A stretch of DNA of 64,000 bases from Alloascoidea africana. Its lineage: Eukaryota > Ascomycota > Alloascoideomycetes > Alloascoideales > Alloascoideaceae. Positions 11,038 through 22,268 of this stretch are shown piece by piece. The stretch covers positions 186,001-250,000 of the forward strand of contig JAKTTT010000017.1 in the NCBI GenBank assembly GCA_030581615.1. The letters are read 5' to 3'. The notes below the pieces were generated by a model that saw only the letters and a list, made by a program, of their open reading frames with translations, did not search any database and was not told where the DNA came from. Position 1 is the stretch's first letter; each line of letters opens with the position of its first letter. A program made the position numbers and the translations under genes.

Positions 11038-14000
11038 AAACAGTTTCAAAAAATAATTCAGCTAGCGCTTTCAAAATCAAGTTGTGGGGACGCTGAACTA
11101 AACACTTCCCGGAAAACATTTGAATACGCCATTCTTTTTTAAAAACAAAAGATAAGACTCCAAAAGTCTTTACACTACTCCTAACTTAATCGAGACTATC
11201 CTTTTGAGTTGATCCATTTTGTCCTATTCTGTTTTTTTTAAAATTGATTTTAGCATATGTAAATCTAGCCTTCCTCTTATGGTTGGTCTTTGTCATCTAT
11301 TTATGTGCTTCATTTTGTGTAGCTATAATATGGCTATTGGAAGTTTGAATTTTCTACTATTTCCAAAACTGAAGATAATTCTACCATACATCAAGCAAAA
11401 GAAATTGGCAATAATGAAAAATCGAGTTCTTAATCGGGCTCCTTTTTGTTGCCAGCTTTCTTGTTTTTTTTTTTTTTTCTTTTTCACAACGTTTCTTTTT
11501 GCATTTCATGCCCTTGTCATGCTACTATTGCATTGGAGCTCTTTGAGCATCCTCCCTCTCATTAACGAACTTGGATTTTTTAGTCTATCTCTTAGCATTA
11601 ATTAAACTTGTTACTCACTTAGTTTGTCCTGTTGAGGCTGTGAAAAAAGAGAAGTAAGATGATTGGGAAGGAAACATGAGAATGGCCTTTCGTTTAAACG
11701 ACAAGGTGGTATTGATGCATATAAGACGTATTTTGGATTAATATAGTTTTTTAGTTCTTTAGCCAGTTCTCTTTTGTACTAATTATCTGTTGTTTTTGTT
11801 GGTCTTTACATAATGAATGGCGTGCAAACAGAACAAAATATCAAACCCATTTACGTTAATCGACCACTGAAACCAATTCACATGAGTAGAGAAGAATATT
11901 GAAAACGCAAAGTTGTTGCACGATATTTCAACATCACCTGTCCCGTATCGTGTTTATATGGTGCTAATAATCAAACTCGTGTGTTTATCCGATAGCTGAA
12001 TGTGATTGATACATAGAACTGTTCCTCAAGACGTTAACTAGGAAAGATGGGCTCTTTCAAAATAAATAGATACCAAACTCACCACAACTAAAACTTGAGA
12101 GCACAGGGAAATAAAAAGATAACATAAAAAGCCAAGTTAAAAAACGGGAAATAGCTTCCAGTTCACTATGGACATCTGCCTATCAAGTATTCAGAAAATT
12201 ATGTCATAGCTTCTCATGGTCTATACAATCACACATCCATCTTTATAGCACAGATTCCCACTCTTTTAGATGCAGTTTCTAGAGCAATAATGGGTGTATA
12301 AATTTGAGTCTCATAATTTACCTCATATGATGAATACAGGGAGAGTTTGATCATTTGGTTTCATAGACCACAATTCATTAAGTATTTACATAAACCAAGC
12401 AGAAAGCTGAGTGTTGCAATGATGGTCGCTTTACAAATAAATGTATAATTAAATTTGAATAGTATGATATGACAGAGAATGCTAAGATCCTTTTAGATTC
12501 AGTTTACAATGCCTATTAGTCGGTCTTTCCGACATTATGCTCAAAATCAAATGCGCTGCTATAATCTCGGAGTAATCATGAATTGAGATCATAAGGCTCT
12601 GATTATAAAAAAACTACCAAATTAATTCTTTTTAACCTTTATACCTGAGGCCATCGCATGGATTAGAAGAACCGTCCGAAATCGAAACGCAAAATATCGT
12701 TAGACATGCCAAAAAAAAGAAAACTTGCTTTGTTGAAGACATACCTTTTGGGGATTTGTCTCAGCATGACGAAGAAACGGCTTTACTTTATTTTTTTTGG
12801 TTGATGCCTAACCCAGTAAACCATTATGGAAACAAAATGACCCTCACATCTTGAACAATAACGGGAAAGGAAATAATAGCATACGTATTTCATTTTAATC
12901 ATCGATTACAGTAAATGCAGACCACATATATTAGAGAGCGCATCAAACATTCATTTCCTTTGTGATTGCAATTTTCAAACTAGCTGAGCTGGAGAAAACT
13001 GCCAACGCTTACCATTTGAGATTTTAGATTGCGGCATATTCATGCGACATAAGCGGCGGATCGACTTGGCGTCCTTGCTGTACCATTGATCCAACTCCTA
13101 ATGATCAATGTTTCTATAGCGTCATCAACAAGCAGCTCTCGTTATCGGCAGTGAGGGTACTAACTGTGGCTTCATCTAATTGATGATCTACCATTTGACC
13201 CTGTTGGATTCATGGTAAGACAACTGCAAACGGGCCAAAACACCATTAGGAAAATTAACTTTAAAAAGAAGTGTCCTAGCGATCAATGTCGAAGAAGTCA
13301 AATTCATCTATCCTATCTAAATGTCTGAAAGATTCCAAATCTTTCCAACTTGAATCTTGAAACTACAAGAAGCATGGTACAGTGATTTCGTAGAGTTCAC
13401 ACGCTGCTGCTGACCCCAATAATTCGATTTGATACCGTCTAGCCAGCGACTCGCCAAAGGAAAAGGCGATGTTGTATACACACACTAAATGAGCCTGCAA
13501 AGAACAAATTGTTCTTAAACGTAACCAAATGAAACCTAGCATTTGGTATACAGTTTACTGCGTTTCTACATTCTACGATTTAGATGCTTTTCCGTTCCTT
13601 TTTTAACTTTAATTCACCTCAAGATCTGTTATCAATAGCACCGTAAACGAATAATGGATCAACTTTGAACATTGCCTTTCTATCCTTTTACATGCTTCCC
13701 TCTATATTTAGTATCAAGCCATTCATTCCAGTACTAAAATGATGATCGTATCTGTATGATCGCATAAACGTAATCAAGAAGTAGAAACAAACTGCCATCT
13801 ACAGGCATGCGAATTCCTCGGAAAAAGATGCCCACAGAATGTGCAAGTCACAGCACTATAGATTACTGAACTGGTATAATTATAAATAAAAGAAAAATAT
13901 GGTCAGGAACCGCAATAACATAAGATAGGAAAAACGGTTTCTCACACAATCATACTAGTATGATGGTCACTGGTATCACAGATTGGTCAAGGAGAAACTT

Positions 14001-14604
14001 TTACCCCCTTCTATGCATTCTTGTGTCAGAAATTGCCCATCATCATTGTCCTTACCGTACTTTGACTCTCCGCCCCACAAAAAACTTACTATGTAAAGCC
14101 TAAGTGTGACTGGCTATGCATAGGTCTCAGTTCTATCCCCATCGCCTTCAACACACAGAGCTGTCAGCTCTAAAGCGTAGAAAAATAGGGAAGTAGGAAT
14201 ACACGTAGCAATGATAAAGAAACAAAAACTGCCCTGATTCATATATTTTATTAGTTATTTAGCAACTATCCTATATGTTGACAAACAGAAGCATAGAAAA
14301 TAGAAGATGCTCAACAATTATTGATAACACGCCTTGCTCTTTTAGAAGAAAAAAACAACAGGAAAACTTTAAAAAAAATACCAACAAGCAGAATCATACA
14401 CTCAGCAACAGCAATAATCAAAAATGTAGTTGGAGTAGCAATAGGGCAAACTATTAACTAAAACGGTCTTTACTCTCAATCAATCAATCGATCCACCAGT
14501 AATCTCTCTTCTTTAAAAAATGATCAAAACTTTCCTCATGAGACCTCTCAAGTTCAACTTGTAGAAAAATCAAACAGTCAAAGTCTTTAATTGTTTAAAC
14601 AGCT
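11038..14604. other. 3.5 kb gene-poor region
   Basis: No supported gene on either strand. The longest open frame (11219-11605, plus) is a low-complexity F/L-rich translation of T-rich DNA and looks like chance. Except near the ends the region lacks the long poly(A/T) runs seen between other genes. It could hold non-coding RNA or distal regulatory DNA for the precursor gene, but I see no recognisable element. Confidence 0.5.
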
Positions 14605-15781
14605 TTATATGCTCAGAAGACTCTTTTGAAATTTCCAATATGGCGCGCGTATTGGGTCGTACGTCTTTTCCAGCATCTCCAAAGCTCGTAATGATTTCTT
14701 GGGGTTTGTTTTTGCATAGATCATAGATAGCGTTTCGAGAGCGTGAGAGGATGTAACCTGGGAGGTTTCCGTTATGTAAAATCTTCTCCTTGCCATATCC
14801 TCATAATCATCTTCGTCATCATCATCCTCATTACCATATCGATTTCTAACATTTGTAACTGAACCTTGTTTATGTCGGAAGATATGTTTTTGTCCCTTGT
14901 CATCACTATCCGTGCCCTTTGATGAGATATCCGCATATTTTGTACAAAAATCTGACAACTCTGCCAATGGCCTCCCAGTCTTTTTATATATGCCTAGCAA
15001 GTAGTTCCAAGGACTTGGATTCTGGGGTGCCAAATCGATTGCATTCTCTGCAAATTCTATCTCAGAGTCCAAAATCTTTTTCTTTTCCTCTTCTGAAATA
15101 GTACCCTGTCCAATATTACCGTCTCCAGCTAAATATGCTAGCTCGCCGAAAAGTGCAAAGAAACGGTGGTTCCAAGCACTATTATTTCTTACATCAAATT
15201 TGATCAATGCCTCTGTAAACCTCATCTCACGGATGCCCCATAATTGGAAAGTTCGGACGAGCCACTGTCTATATGTCCAGACATGGTAATTTTTGTTATC
15301 CTCTTCGATCATAGCTTCTATCAAGGGGAACTCTCTTTCAGGCGAGGGAGCGCCAGGAAGGGTGAGTATCCTCTGTCTGTAGTTCCAGATCTGGTAGTTT
15401 TTTGTCTTTTCTAGGGCAACCTCCTCTACCCAGTCGAGCTCCTTCGCCAGGTCTAGATTTAGAGCCTTTACAATGTCGAATCTATAGCACCAGACAGTAT
15501 AGTGAGCCGCGTTCATTCCGATTATGAAAGAAGTCAAGCTCAGAGCACGCTCTGAAAACTCTTTCTTTGCCATGAGAGCGCGAAGGAGGCCCGTTGCGGT
15601 TTCGTACTCCTTTGTGTAGGCAATTCTGCAGAGCTGTTCGCCAGACTCGTCTTGAGGAATCGGCGTAAGATCGTTCCAGTTATATTTTTCAAGGGCAGAC
15701 TTTAAACAGACAAGACGGCAAATGTTAGCATCCACCACATATAGCTCTGCACCTGGAGCACCAATCTCTTCTACTCACCAT
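14605..15781 (-). CDS. RAM2: Protein farnesyltransferase / GGTase-I alpha subunit
   Basis: Shared alpha subunit of farnesyltransferase and geranylgeranyltransferase I, which prenylate CaaX proteins. Coding exons are 15781-15779 (only ATG) and 15699-14605, 365 aa. The intron (15700-15778, 79 bp) starts GTGAGT directly after ATG, has a TGCTAAC branch point and ends AAAG. Splicing gives MSALEKYNWNDLTPIPQDE, which aligns with the yeast Ram2 start. PFTA repeats are clear: YTVWCYR, YQIWNYRQ, YHVWTYRQW, NSAWNHRFF and SPWNYLLG. An acidic insertion (EDDDDEDDYED) lies near residue 300. The unspliced frame could start in the intron (GTG at 15738), but that segment contains the branch point and has no family match. 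Confidence 0.93.
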
Positions 15782-16085
15782 AGGGGTGTTGGGTGTGCGT
15801 TGTACAAGAATGGAGGAGAGAGAACCAACTGACACAAGAACAAAAAAGTGGTTGCCGCTTTGGGACACAAACAGCACTGCGGGCGATGCTTATGCGGATG
15901 CTGACTCAGCGCACAAAACCTCAAAAAGCAGACACCAAAAAAGCGATAGTGGCATCGACTCTGCTCCCAGTTTCTAACTGTGCCAACGAATGCCCTGCCA
16001 GAGAGGCCATTGCCTCGCCGGGGAGCACGCTCTAGCTACGACGAACCAGCTCGAGGGCCGAGGAACGGGAGTAAGGCGATACTGG

Positions 16086-16825
16086 TCACGGGGTGCTCTT
16101 GGATATTATGTAATTATCGACGAACTGCTGACGTAACACCGTAGCCACCAAAACATCTCCATCGTGTGAGATGGACAGCAGAAACTCTTCATCTGGGGAC
16201 CCCGTTTCTCCAAGACCTGGGGGCGTCGCGCTTTGGCTGACCGCGTATCCCACATTTGGCTTTCCTACATGTTTGCGGGACGCGGTTCTCTGATTAGCAC
16301 GCGAGAAAAAAGTGTTCGCTGCTGCTAGAAGACCAAAAGGAACATACCATTTTCATCTTTCCATTTGTACCAATCTTTAAAGGTAAATCCAGACTGCCTT
16401 TCCGGATCTAAAGTTTTGAACACAGCTTCCTTCGATGCCCAACTTCCTGCTAAATAGGTTGCCAGCTTCAACTCCAGCGTCTGGAGCGATTTGTCGTTCG
16501 TGTTCCTGGTGTTTCTTAAGCTCCAATTCCAATTCCAATTCCAGTTTGACATCGAAAGCCAATTCGGTTTGTGTCTTTCGACTGTCGATGAGCTGTGAGG
16601 CTGGTTTCCAACAGGATTACCAGTGGCTGAGTGTGCTTTTGCAATTGTATCATATTCTTCCAGGTAGGTCTCGAATAGTACCATCTCTCGGTCTGGATTC
16701 AGAATCCTCTTTGCAAATCTACGCGTATATCGTCTTGGCTTGGTAGCAATTAATTGAGTGAAACGAGATATACGGACAACGTCTACCCCAATCGATCTCA
16801 CGATTGGAATCCTTTGCGTTTGCAT
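16086..16825 (-). CDS. PPT2: Mitochondrial phosphopantetheinyl transferase (holo-ACP synthase)
   Basis: Transfers 4'-phosphopantetheine from CoA to mitochondrial acyl carrier protein, needed for lipoate and type II fatty-acid synthesis. Exons 16825-16348 and 16264-16086 give 218 aa. The intron (16265-16347, 83 bp) has GTATGT, GCTAAT and ATGTAG, and restores the reading DENGKPNVGY. Motifs: GVDVVRISRF with the metal-binding Asp, WASKEAVFKTL (the WxxKEAxxK signature) and SISHDGDVLVATVL near the C-terminus. Odd point: a run of Asn-Trp pairs (NWNWNWNW) near residue 95, encoded by an AATTCC repeat, sits in a variable loop before the signature. It shares orientation with RAM2 and ERG12. Confidence 0.9.
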
Positions 16826-17223
16826 CCGGTCGGTGGTGGATGTGGTGGTGGGATGTGATCAAGCCCATTCACTGAAAACTTACACAACTATACAACTCAC
16901 CTTCAAAGAATCATGCATTTGACCTTTTGTTCAACAATATTCTATTTCACATCCTGAAATTGCAAGGAGAGTTAAAAGTCTAAATTGCAAATGTTAAGCT
17001 ATACACAAATTAGTATAAAATATTAGAATAAAGCAATCTTGATAGGGTTGAAAAGCAAGTGACCAGTAAACATTGATTTAAAGACAAATTCGAACTAGTG
17101 GAGAACAGAACAAAAAAAAATGAGAGATCGGGAAATGCTTAATTTTTATATTCCACCAGAAACACCAGAAAAATCTGGGAATTAGAACCTGAAGACAAGG
17201 CCCAAGGGCAAATAAGGCGTAAG
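16826..17223. other. Intergenic: ERG12 3' flank and PPT2 promoter
   Basis: About 400 bp of AT-rich DNA between two minus-strand genes. No gene seen. Confidence 0.6.
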
Positions 17224-18795
17224 TTACCAAAACTTCCAGTTGTGAGTTTCACATCCTAGAGCAGAAGCAATCTCTTCTTTATCAGTGTAGTTAAGAAATC
17301 TATCCAACGAAAAGATATCATCAACTTTTGCATCCACATCTTTAGCGATATCGCTAGCCGTAAGCAACCCAACTCCTTTTCCACCAAGAGTGGTATTGAA
17401 AACCTCAAATCCATATGCTTTGTCCATCCTTTGAGCAAAATCTTGAATCTGCTCTTCGGTGGTATCCTCATTCAAAATGGTAATGGCACAGCCACCACCG
17501 CCGGCACCTGTCAACTTTGTGGCGCCAATCTGCAACTCGTCCGCAATTACCTTGATCTTTTCTAAGGTAGGGTGCGAAACGCCAATGGAAACCAACAAGC
17601 CGTGATTCACCCTAACCAGAGTACGTATCTGATCCCGAGCAGCTTGGTCAAAGTTTGGATGAATCATGAGATTGTAGGCGTCTTTTGCAACATGCTCCAT
17701 CGAGTCTAGAAGATATGAGCTCGTCACCGGTAAAGTTGCATTCAGTTGGGCGACACCAGCCACAAGGTCTGCAGTTCGTCTCGGATGCTTTGTGTTTGTA
17801 AGTAAAAGCTGTAAAGGAGGAAAGTTCCTCATGGAGGTTCGCACATTAGGAACACCAGTACCAACTCTTTGGAAAATCACAGCTCCTCCATGGCTCGCAA
17901 CGGCGTTATCGATTCCGCTTGGATTCCCATGGATACACTTCTCTCCAACAAAAGCCCAAGCGTCAATGAGATCGACATCGTGTGTTTCGGAGATATTTGT
18001 CGGGTCGGACTTGCCAGTTGAAGCCGCGGATATGTGTCCGTTAAGAAGCAGTAGTGCCGCACTTAGACAAACGGATATAGCAGCTGAAGAGCCTAGCCCC
18101 GCCCCTATTGGGAGCGTAGATCGTAGAGAAAAGGTGAGACCTTTTACTTTTGGAACTCCATTCTTATCCTTCGTTGATAGAGAGAGATAAAGGTAAAGGA
18201 ATGCAAATGCAGCAACGTATTGAAATGAGGATGAAATGTGTGCAAGGTGTTTCTGAAGTCCATCAACCACTTCAGGGATCAACTCTTTATCCTTCAGATC
18301 TTGCATTTGCTCTGGAGATGGTAATTTCATTTGCTCTAATAGGTCCCAGGGAAGATCTTTTACATGCCATGTTTGCTTAAAATCAATGTCTGGGAACTCT
18401 AGTGAGATGGCATCCGACTCCAAACCCGACTCCGACCCCGAGCCCGACTCACTCGAGGGCGTTATAAGAAGATAGGTCCGGAGCGAAAGAGCAGCTGCGA
18501 TTGCAGGCTTTAAAAAAATGTTAGAAACCAAACAATTGGATAATTAAAATTTACCAAATCGTTTGATAAAATCAAAAAGCTGATCCGCGATCAAGAATTT
18601 GAAGGGCAGCCAATTGCCAACATTTTGTTTCGATTCCAGTTTCGAACTACTACACCTTCTTTGAAACTCTCAACCCAACACAATGAACAAGACAATGGCA
18701 GAACATACCTTCCCATACACGGCGGAATGCTCGCCAAAGAGAATTACCTTGCCCGGCGCAGAGAGCAAAAACGAGTCACCAAGATTCAAACTCAT
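17224..18795 (-). CDS. ERG12: Mevalonate kinase
   Basis: GHMP kinase that phosphorylates mevalonate in the sterol/isoprenoid pathway; cytosolic. Exons 18795-18709 and 18507-17224 give 456 aa, close to the yeast length of 443. The intron (18508-18708, 201 bp, long for this window) has GTATGT, TTCTAACA and AAAG, and splits the motif GEHSAVYGKPAIA. Other GHMP motifs: LPIGAGLGSSAAISV (ATP-binding loop) and KLTGAGGGGCAI near the C-terminus. A Ser/Glu/Gly stretch (SSESGSGSESG) around residues 55-65 is lineage-specific. It diverges from YTM1 with about 250 bp between start codons. Confidence 0.95.
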
Positions 18796-19043
18796 GCTGG
18801 TTCTTGTTGAAAGAGACCTTGGAGAAAAGAGAGAATAAACGGGAAAGAGAGAAAATCAGGAATGCATTATTAAATCTGTCTGCCAGCAGGCAAAATACTA
18901 CACCCATACACCTATCTTCATAGAAAACTTTATATGGTAGACCGGGTAACGAGGAATTTTTCAAGAGATGCCAATTTTTTGATTTTTTTTTGGAAACTGC
19001 CATTCTTTTTTCACTTTTGGGTCCACAATAACCAGCAGTCGCA

Positions 19044-20447
19044 ATGGGGGACGAGAATTTACAGGTGAAAGTCCGATTTGTAACGCGGGACACAGATCCG
19101 GAGCTACAAGTTTCAGATGCCCCTCTCCTTGTACCCGCTTCTTTAAAGAGATATGGGCTCTCAGAGGTTCTGAACCAGCTGATACAAAACAGAGAAGACA
19201 GTGAGGGAAACGAAGATAATGAGAGGAAGCCTGTTCCATTCGATTTTCTAGTTGATGGAGTTGTGCTTCGTTCGTCAATTCAAGATTACCTAACGCAAAA
19301 TGGCCTTTCTCGAGAACATTTTATGACTCTTGAGTATACAAGAAGTGTGCTACCACCATCTTTCCTTGCGAGCTTTACTGATGAAGATTGGGTTTCCTCT
19401 GTGGAATGCTGGGATGGCAAAAAGATTATTTCTGGAGGATATGATGGCGTTGTCAGAATATGGAACGAATCTTGTAAAGTTGAGGTGCAATGTGTAGGGC
19501 ATCTGGGTGCGATTAAGGATACATGTTGGATCAATGGGACCCGCGTGGTTAGCGCTGGAAACGATAGACAGATTCGACTTTGGAAAGCGTCATCGGGAGA
19601 AAAAGAGAACGATAAAGTGATTGAGGGCACAACTGTGGCTATTTTACAGGGTCATAAGGCCCCAGTAGTTTCTCTCGATGTGAATGCTGTTTCTAACAGA
19701 ATCCTTTCTGCAAGTGCAGACCACACTGTAGGATTCTGGTCTACAAACCACAAGGAGATGGATGCTGTGGATCCAATTGCAAGTAGCGAGTCCCAGCTAA
19801 GTTCCACAGCATCACAAAAGAGACGGAAAATCGCGATTCAGGACGGCACGATACGAAGACGAGCACCACTTTCCTTTCTTGAGTCGCATTCACAACCTGT
19901 GAGCGAGGTCATTTTTGCACCCAATGATAATACAGTTGCTTACTCTGTATCTCTAGACCATACGATAAAAACATGGGATCTGGTTACTGCAAAAGTGGTA
20001 GATACGAAAAAGACACAGTATTCTTTGCTTTCCGTATTGGCCCTCCCAGAACTGAACCTTCTCGCTTGCGGATCATCCGCGAGACACATTACTCTCCATG
20101 ATCCACGTGCCAACTCTACACAATCAACATTAAACGAGTCTGCAAATAGTCGAGTATCACAGGGCCAACTCAATGGCCATCGGAATTTTGTTGTTGCGTT
20201 GGCAAAGAGTCCAGATAGCGATTACGTCTTTGCAAGTGCTTCCCACGATAGCACTGTTCGTGTATGGGATATTCGAGCGGAAAAGAGTCTTTTTGTCATT
20301 AAACGAGAAACTACAGGCTTATCAACATACGATAACAAAGTTTTTGATGTTTGTTGGGATTCCAAGTTTGGTATTGTGAGTGCAGGCCAAGATAAGAAGA
20401 TACAGATAAATAGAGGAAGCGAGTTAATGCCATTAAAGGAGCGATAA
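19044..20447 (+). CDS. YTM1: Ribosome biogenesis WD-repeat protein Ytm1/WDR12
   Basis: Member of the Nop7-Erb1-Ytm1 (PeBoW) complex needed for 27S pre-rRNA processing and 60S assembly in the nucleolus. 467 aa in one exon (yeast 460). An N-terminal NLE/ubiquitin-like domain (about residues 8-90, VKVRFVTRD to FDFLVDGVVL) binds the Rea1 MIDAS domain in the family. About seven WD repeats follow (GGYDGVVRIW, SAGNDRQIRLW, SASADHTVGFW, SLDHTIKTWD, SASHDSTVRVWDIR). Its stop lies 28 bp from the stop of the convergent downstream gene. Confidence 0.95.
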   Translation: MGDENLQVKVRFVTRDTDPELQVSDAPLLVPASLKRYGLSEVLNQLIQNREDSEGNEDNERKPVPFDFLVDGVVLRSSIQDYLTQNGLSREHFMTLEYTRSVLPPSFLASFTDEDWVSSVECWDGKKIISGGYDGVVRIWNESCKVEVQCVGHLGAIKDTCWINGTRVVSAGNDRQIRLWKASSGEKENDKVIEGTTVAILQGHKAPVVSLDVNAVSNRILSASADHTVGFWSTNHKEMDAVDPIASSESQLSSTASQKRRKIAIQDGTIRRRAPLSFLESHSQPVSEVIFAPNDNTVAYSVSLDHTIKTWDLVTAKVVDTKKTQYSLLSVLALPELNLLACGSSARHITLHDPRANSTQSTLNESANSRVSQGQLNGHRNFVVALAKSPDSDYVFASASHDSTVRVWDIRAEKSLFVIKRETTGLSTYDNKVFDVCWDSKFGIVSAGQDKKIQINRGSELMPLKER

Positions 20448-20475
20448 TTAGAGGAGCAACATGTTTTATTTAGTT

Positions 20476-22026
20476 TCAGTCACTATCATCAATATCCATT
20501 TCATAATCCTCGTCATCATCGTTTCTGTCATCAGTGGGTAGGTTTCCGCCATCTCCATTAGCTTTAGACATTCCTATTGGAGTACCCAATACGCCCATTA
20601 CACCATTATCACACTCAATTCCGGCACTACTTTCTGGAATAAAAGTCGACTGAGGCCTTTGGAACTCGGGAGTTGAAGAAACCAGTATTCCTGTAGAGGC
20701 AACATTTTCAATAAACGAGCTCTGTGCATCTATACTTGGTTGATGAATTGTTGACGATAAGGGTAAAATTGTACCAGAAGAAGAGGGGAATGAATTTAGA
20801 GATCGACTCCGTGGTCCATTTCTCTCTTGAGATGCCATATGATCAAGTGTAGCGCTTGGGCTTATCGTAGCTAGCCCTGTTTCATTATGATGAGAAAACC
20901 TGGGTGTGAAAGCAAAGCTTCTCGAAATGTTGTTGCTCAAATCCAAGCTAGCGTTATTACTCGCTGATATGGATAGTCGTGAGTTCCCAGCTACCTGGCT
21001 GATAGGAGGCAAGGTTGGTAATGATGGTGATACAGGAGAATGGATTGCACTCATATCTACTCCAATAGACCGAATTAGTGGACCGCTTCTTATACTGTTG
21101 TTCCCAGTGCTCATGCTCATCATGCTCATGTTTATACTCGAGTTTGCATCTCGTCGCTGTGGTGTTGACACGGCTTGTATTTGAATACTGGCATTTGGAT
21201 TTGCTCTTAGTTGTGATTCATTGTTTGGGTCAGAATACGTTATTCCCTGTTGATGAAGGCCGCTTATTTCATTGACGCTGTATTGTTCATGATGCTCAGT
21301 TCGTTCCTCGTCTGTAGTTTCAACCTGCTCGTAATCATCATCTTGTTCATACTCTTCGTCTGCTGGCAGAAATCCTTCACTTTCGTTTCCACTATCATCT
21401 TCCACATCTTCCTCATCATCTTCCTCCTCCTCTTCATCATCATCATCATCGTCGCCATACAGCGAATTTTCTTCTTCTACGATATCTGCATCTAAATCAA
21501 CTTCTTGTTCTTCTTCATCTTCGCCTTCCACACCCTCAACTCGTTCAACATTTTCCCCATTGTGGTCATTTTGAGCTTCTTCTGTTTCAGCTGTTCCCTC
21601 AGAAACAGAGTCCAATCCAAAATCCTCATGGTCAGTATCGTTAGGTAAACCATCATCAACATTCCCAGCATTTATTGAAGCTGCCATATCCGCTGCCTCT
21701 GCCTCTTCCACAAGTTGTTGTTGCACAGTTTTCGTCAGTCCTGGTGGTTTAAGATATGTAAACCCAAAAGTTCGAACAGATTCCAAATAGGATTCTCTTG
21801 CTGCTTCCATTTTCGCAGTCCATTCGTCGTTTAACTGTCGCTGTTGCTGTGTTAGCGATATGCTGTTTCTGTACTGTGGTCGACTTGCCTGTGGTTGATG
21901 ATGTGCACGGTTACCGCGATAAAACTGATGAGCATTGTTAGATTTCTTGGGCTGGGATGGCTGGTCTGAATAAGACTGGAGCCAGAGATTTGGAGCATCT
22001 CTGATTGTTAATCGAGGGAGATACAT
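20476..22026 (-). CDS. APC15: Apc15/Mnd2-like anaphase-promoting complex subunit
   Basis: Small APC/C subunit involved in checkpoint-complex turnover and, in yeast (Mnd2), in restraining meiotic APC/C. The first in-frame ATG is at 22026; the open frame upstream has no ATG. 516 aa. The N-terminus MYLPRLTIRDAPNLW matches the fungal Apc15 start (LPxLTPRDSHxLW). Near residues 80-125 comes an EWTAKMEAARESYLESVRTF helix followed by GFTYLKPPGLTKT, matching the family block with RFGxTWLRPPGxTKT. Then come a very acidic run (about residues 170-250, many D/E) and a Ser/Asn-rich tail ending in MDIDDSD. Much longer than animal Apc15, but acidic tails are common in fungal members. The two N-terminal motifs support the call; the tail does not help. 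Confidence 0.75.
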   Translation of the reverse strand: MYLPRLTIRDAPNLWLQSYSDQPSQPKKSNNAHQFYRGNRAHHQPQASRPQYRNSISLTQQQRQLNDEWTAKMEAARESYLESVRTFGFTYLKPPGLTKTVQQQLVEEAEAADMAASINAGNVDDGLPNDTDHEDFGLDSVSEGTAETEEAQNDHNGENVERVEGVEGEDEEEQEVDLDADIVEEENSLYGDDDDDDEEEEEDDEEDVEDDSGNESEGFLPADEEYEQDDDYEQVETTDEERTEHHEQYSVNEISGLHQQGITYSDPNNESQLRANPNASIQIQAVSTPQRRDANSSINMSMMSMSTGNNSIRSGPLIRSIGVDMSAIHSPVSPSLPTLPPISQVAGNSRLSISASNNASLDLSNNISRSFAFTPRFSHHNETGLATISPSATLDHMASQERNGPRSRSLNSFPSSSGTILPLSSTIHQPSIDAQSSFIENVASTGILVSSTPEFQRPQSTFIPESSAGIECDNGVMGVLGTPIGMSKANGDGGNLPTDDRNDDDEDYEMDIDDSD

Positions 22027-22268
22027 TGGGGATTGCGTCTGGCTGTTTGTTGTGTGTGTGGGTGGCAGTGAGCAGCCGTTGATGTTTGTTGCGTTGTGAT
22101 GGTGTTTGCTTGAACAGGGTGTGTGTGAAAAAACAAAACCCACCAGTTACCTCTAATGACTGTGTATATTCTCTATACTCATCTAAAAATCAGCACAACA
22201 ATAATATAATAGAGTATGTATATATGGTACAGTATTCATAACACTAATTGACCCCCAGTCTTCAAATT

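Noticed and set aside
11219-11605. 128-codon plus-strand frame with hydrophobic runs
   Set aside because: Hydrophobicity follows from poly(T) tracts; no initiation context or family motif.
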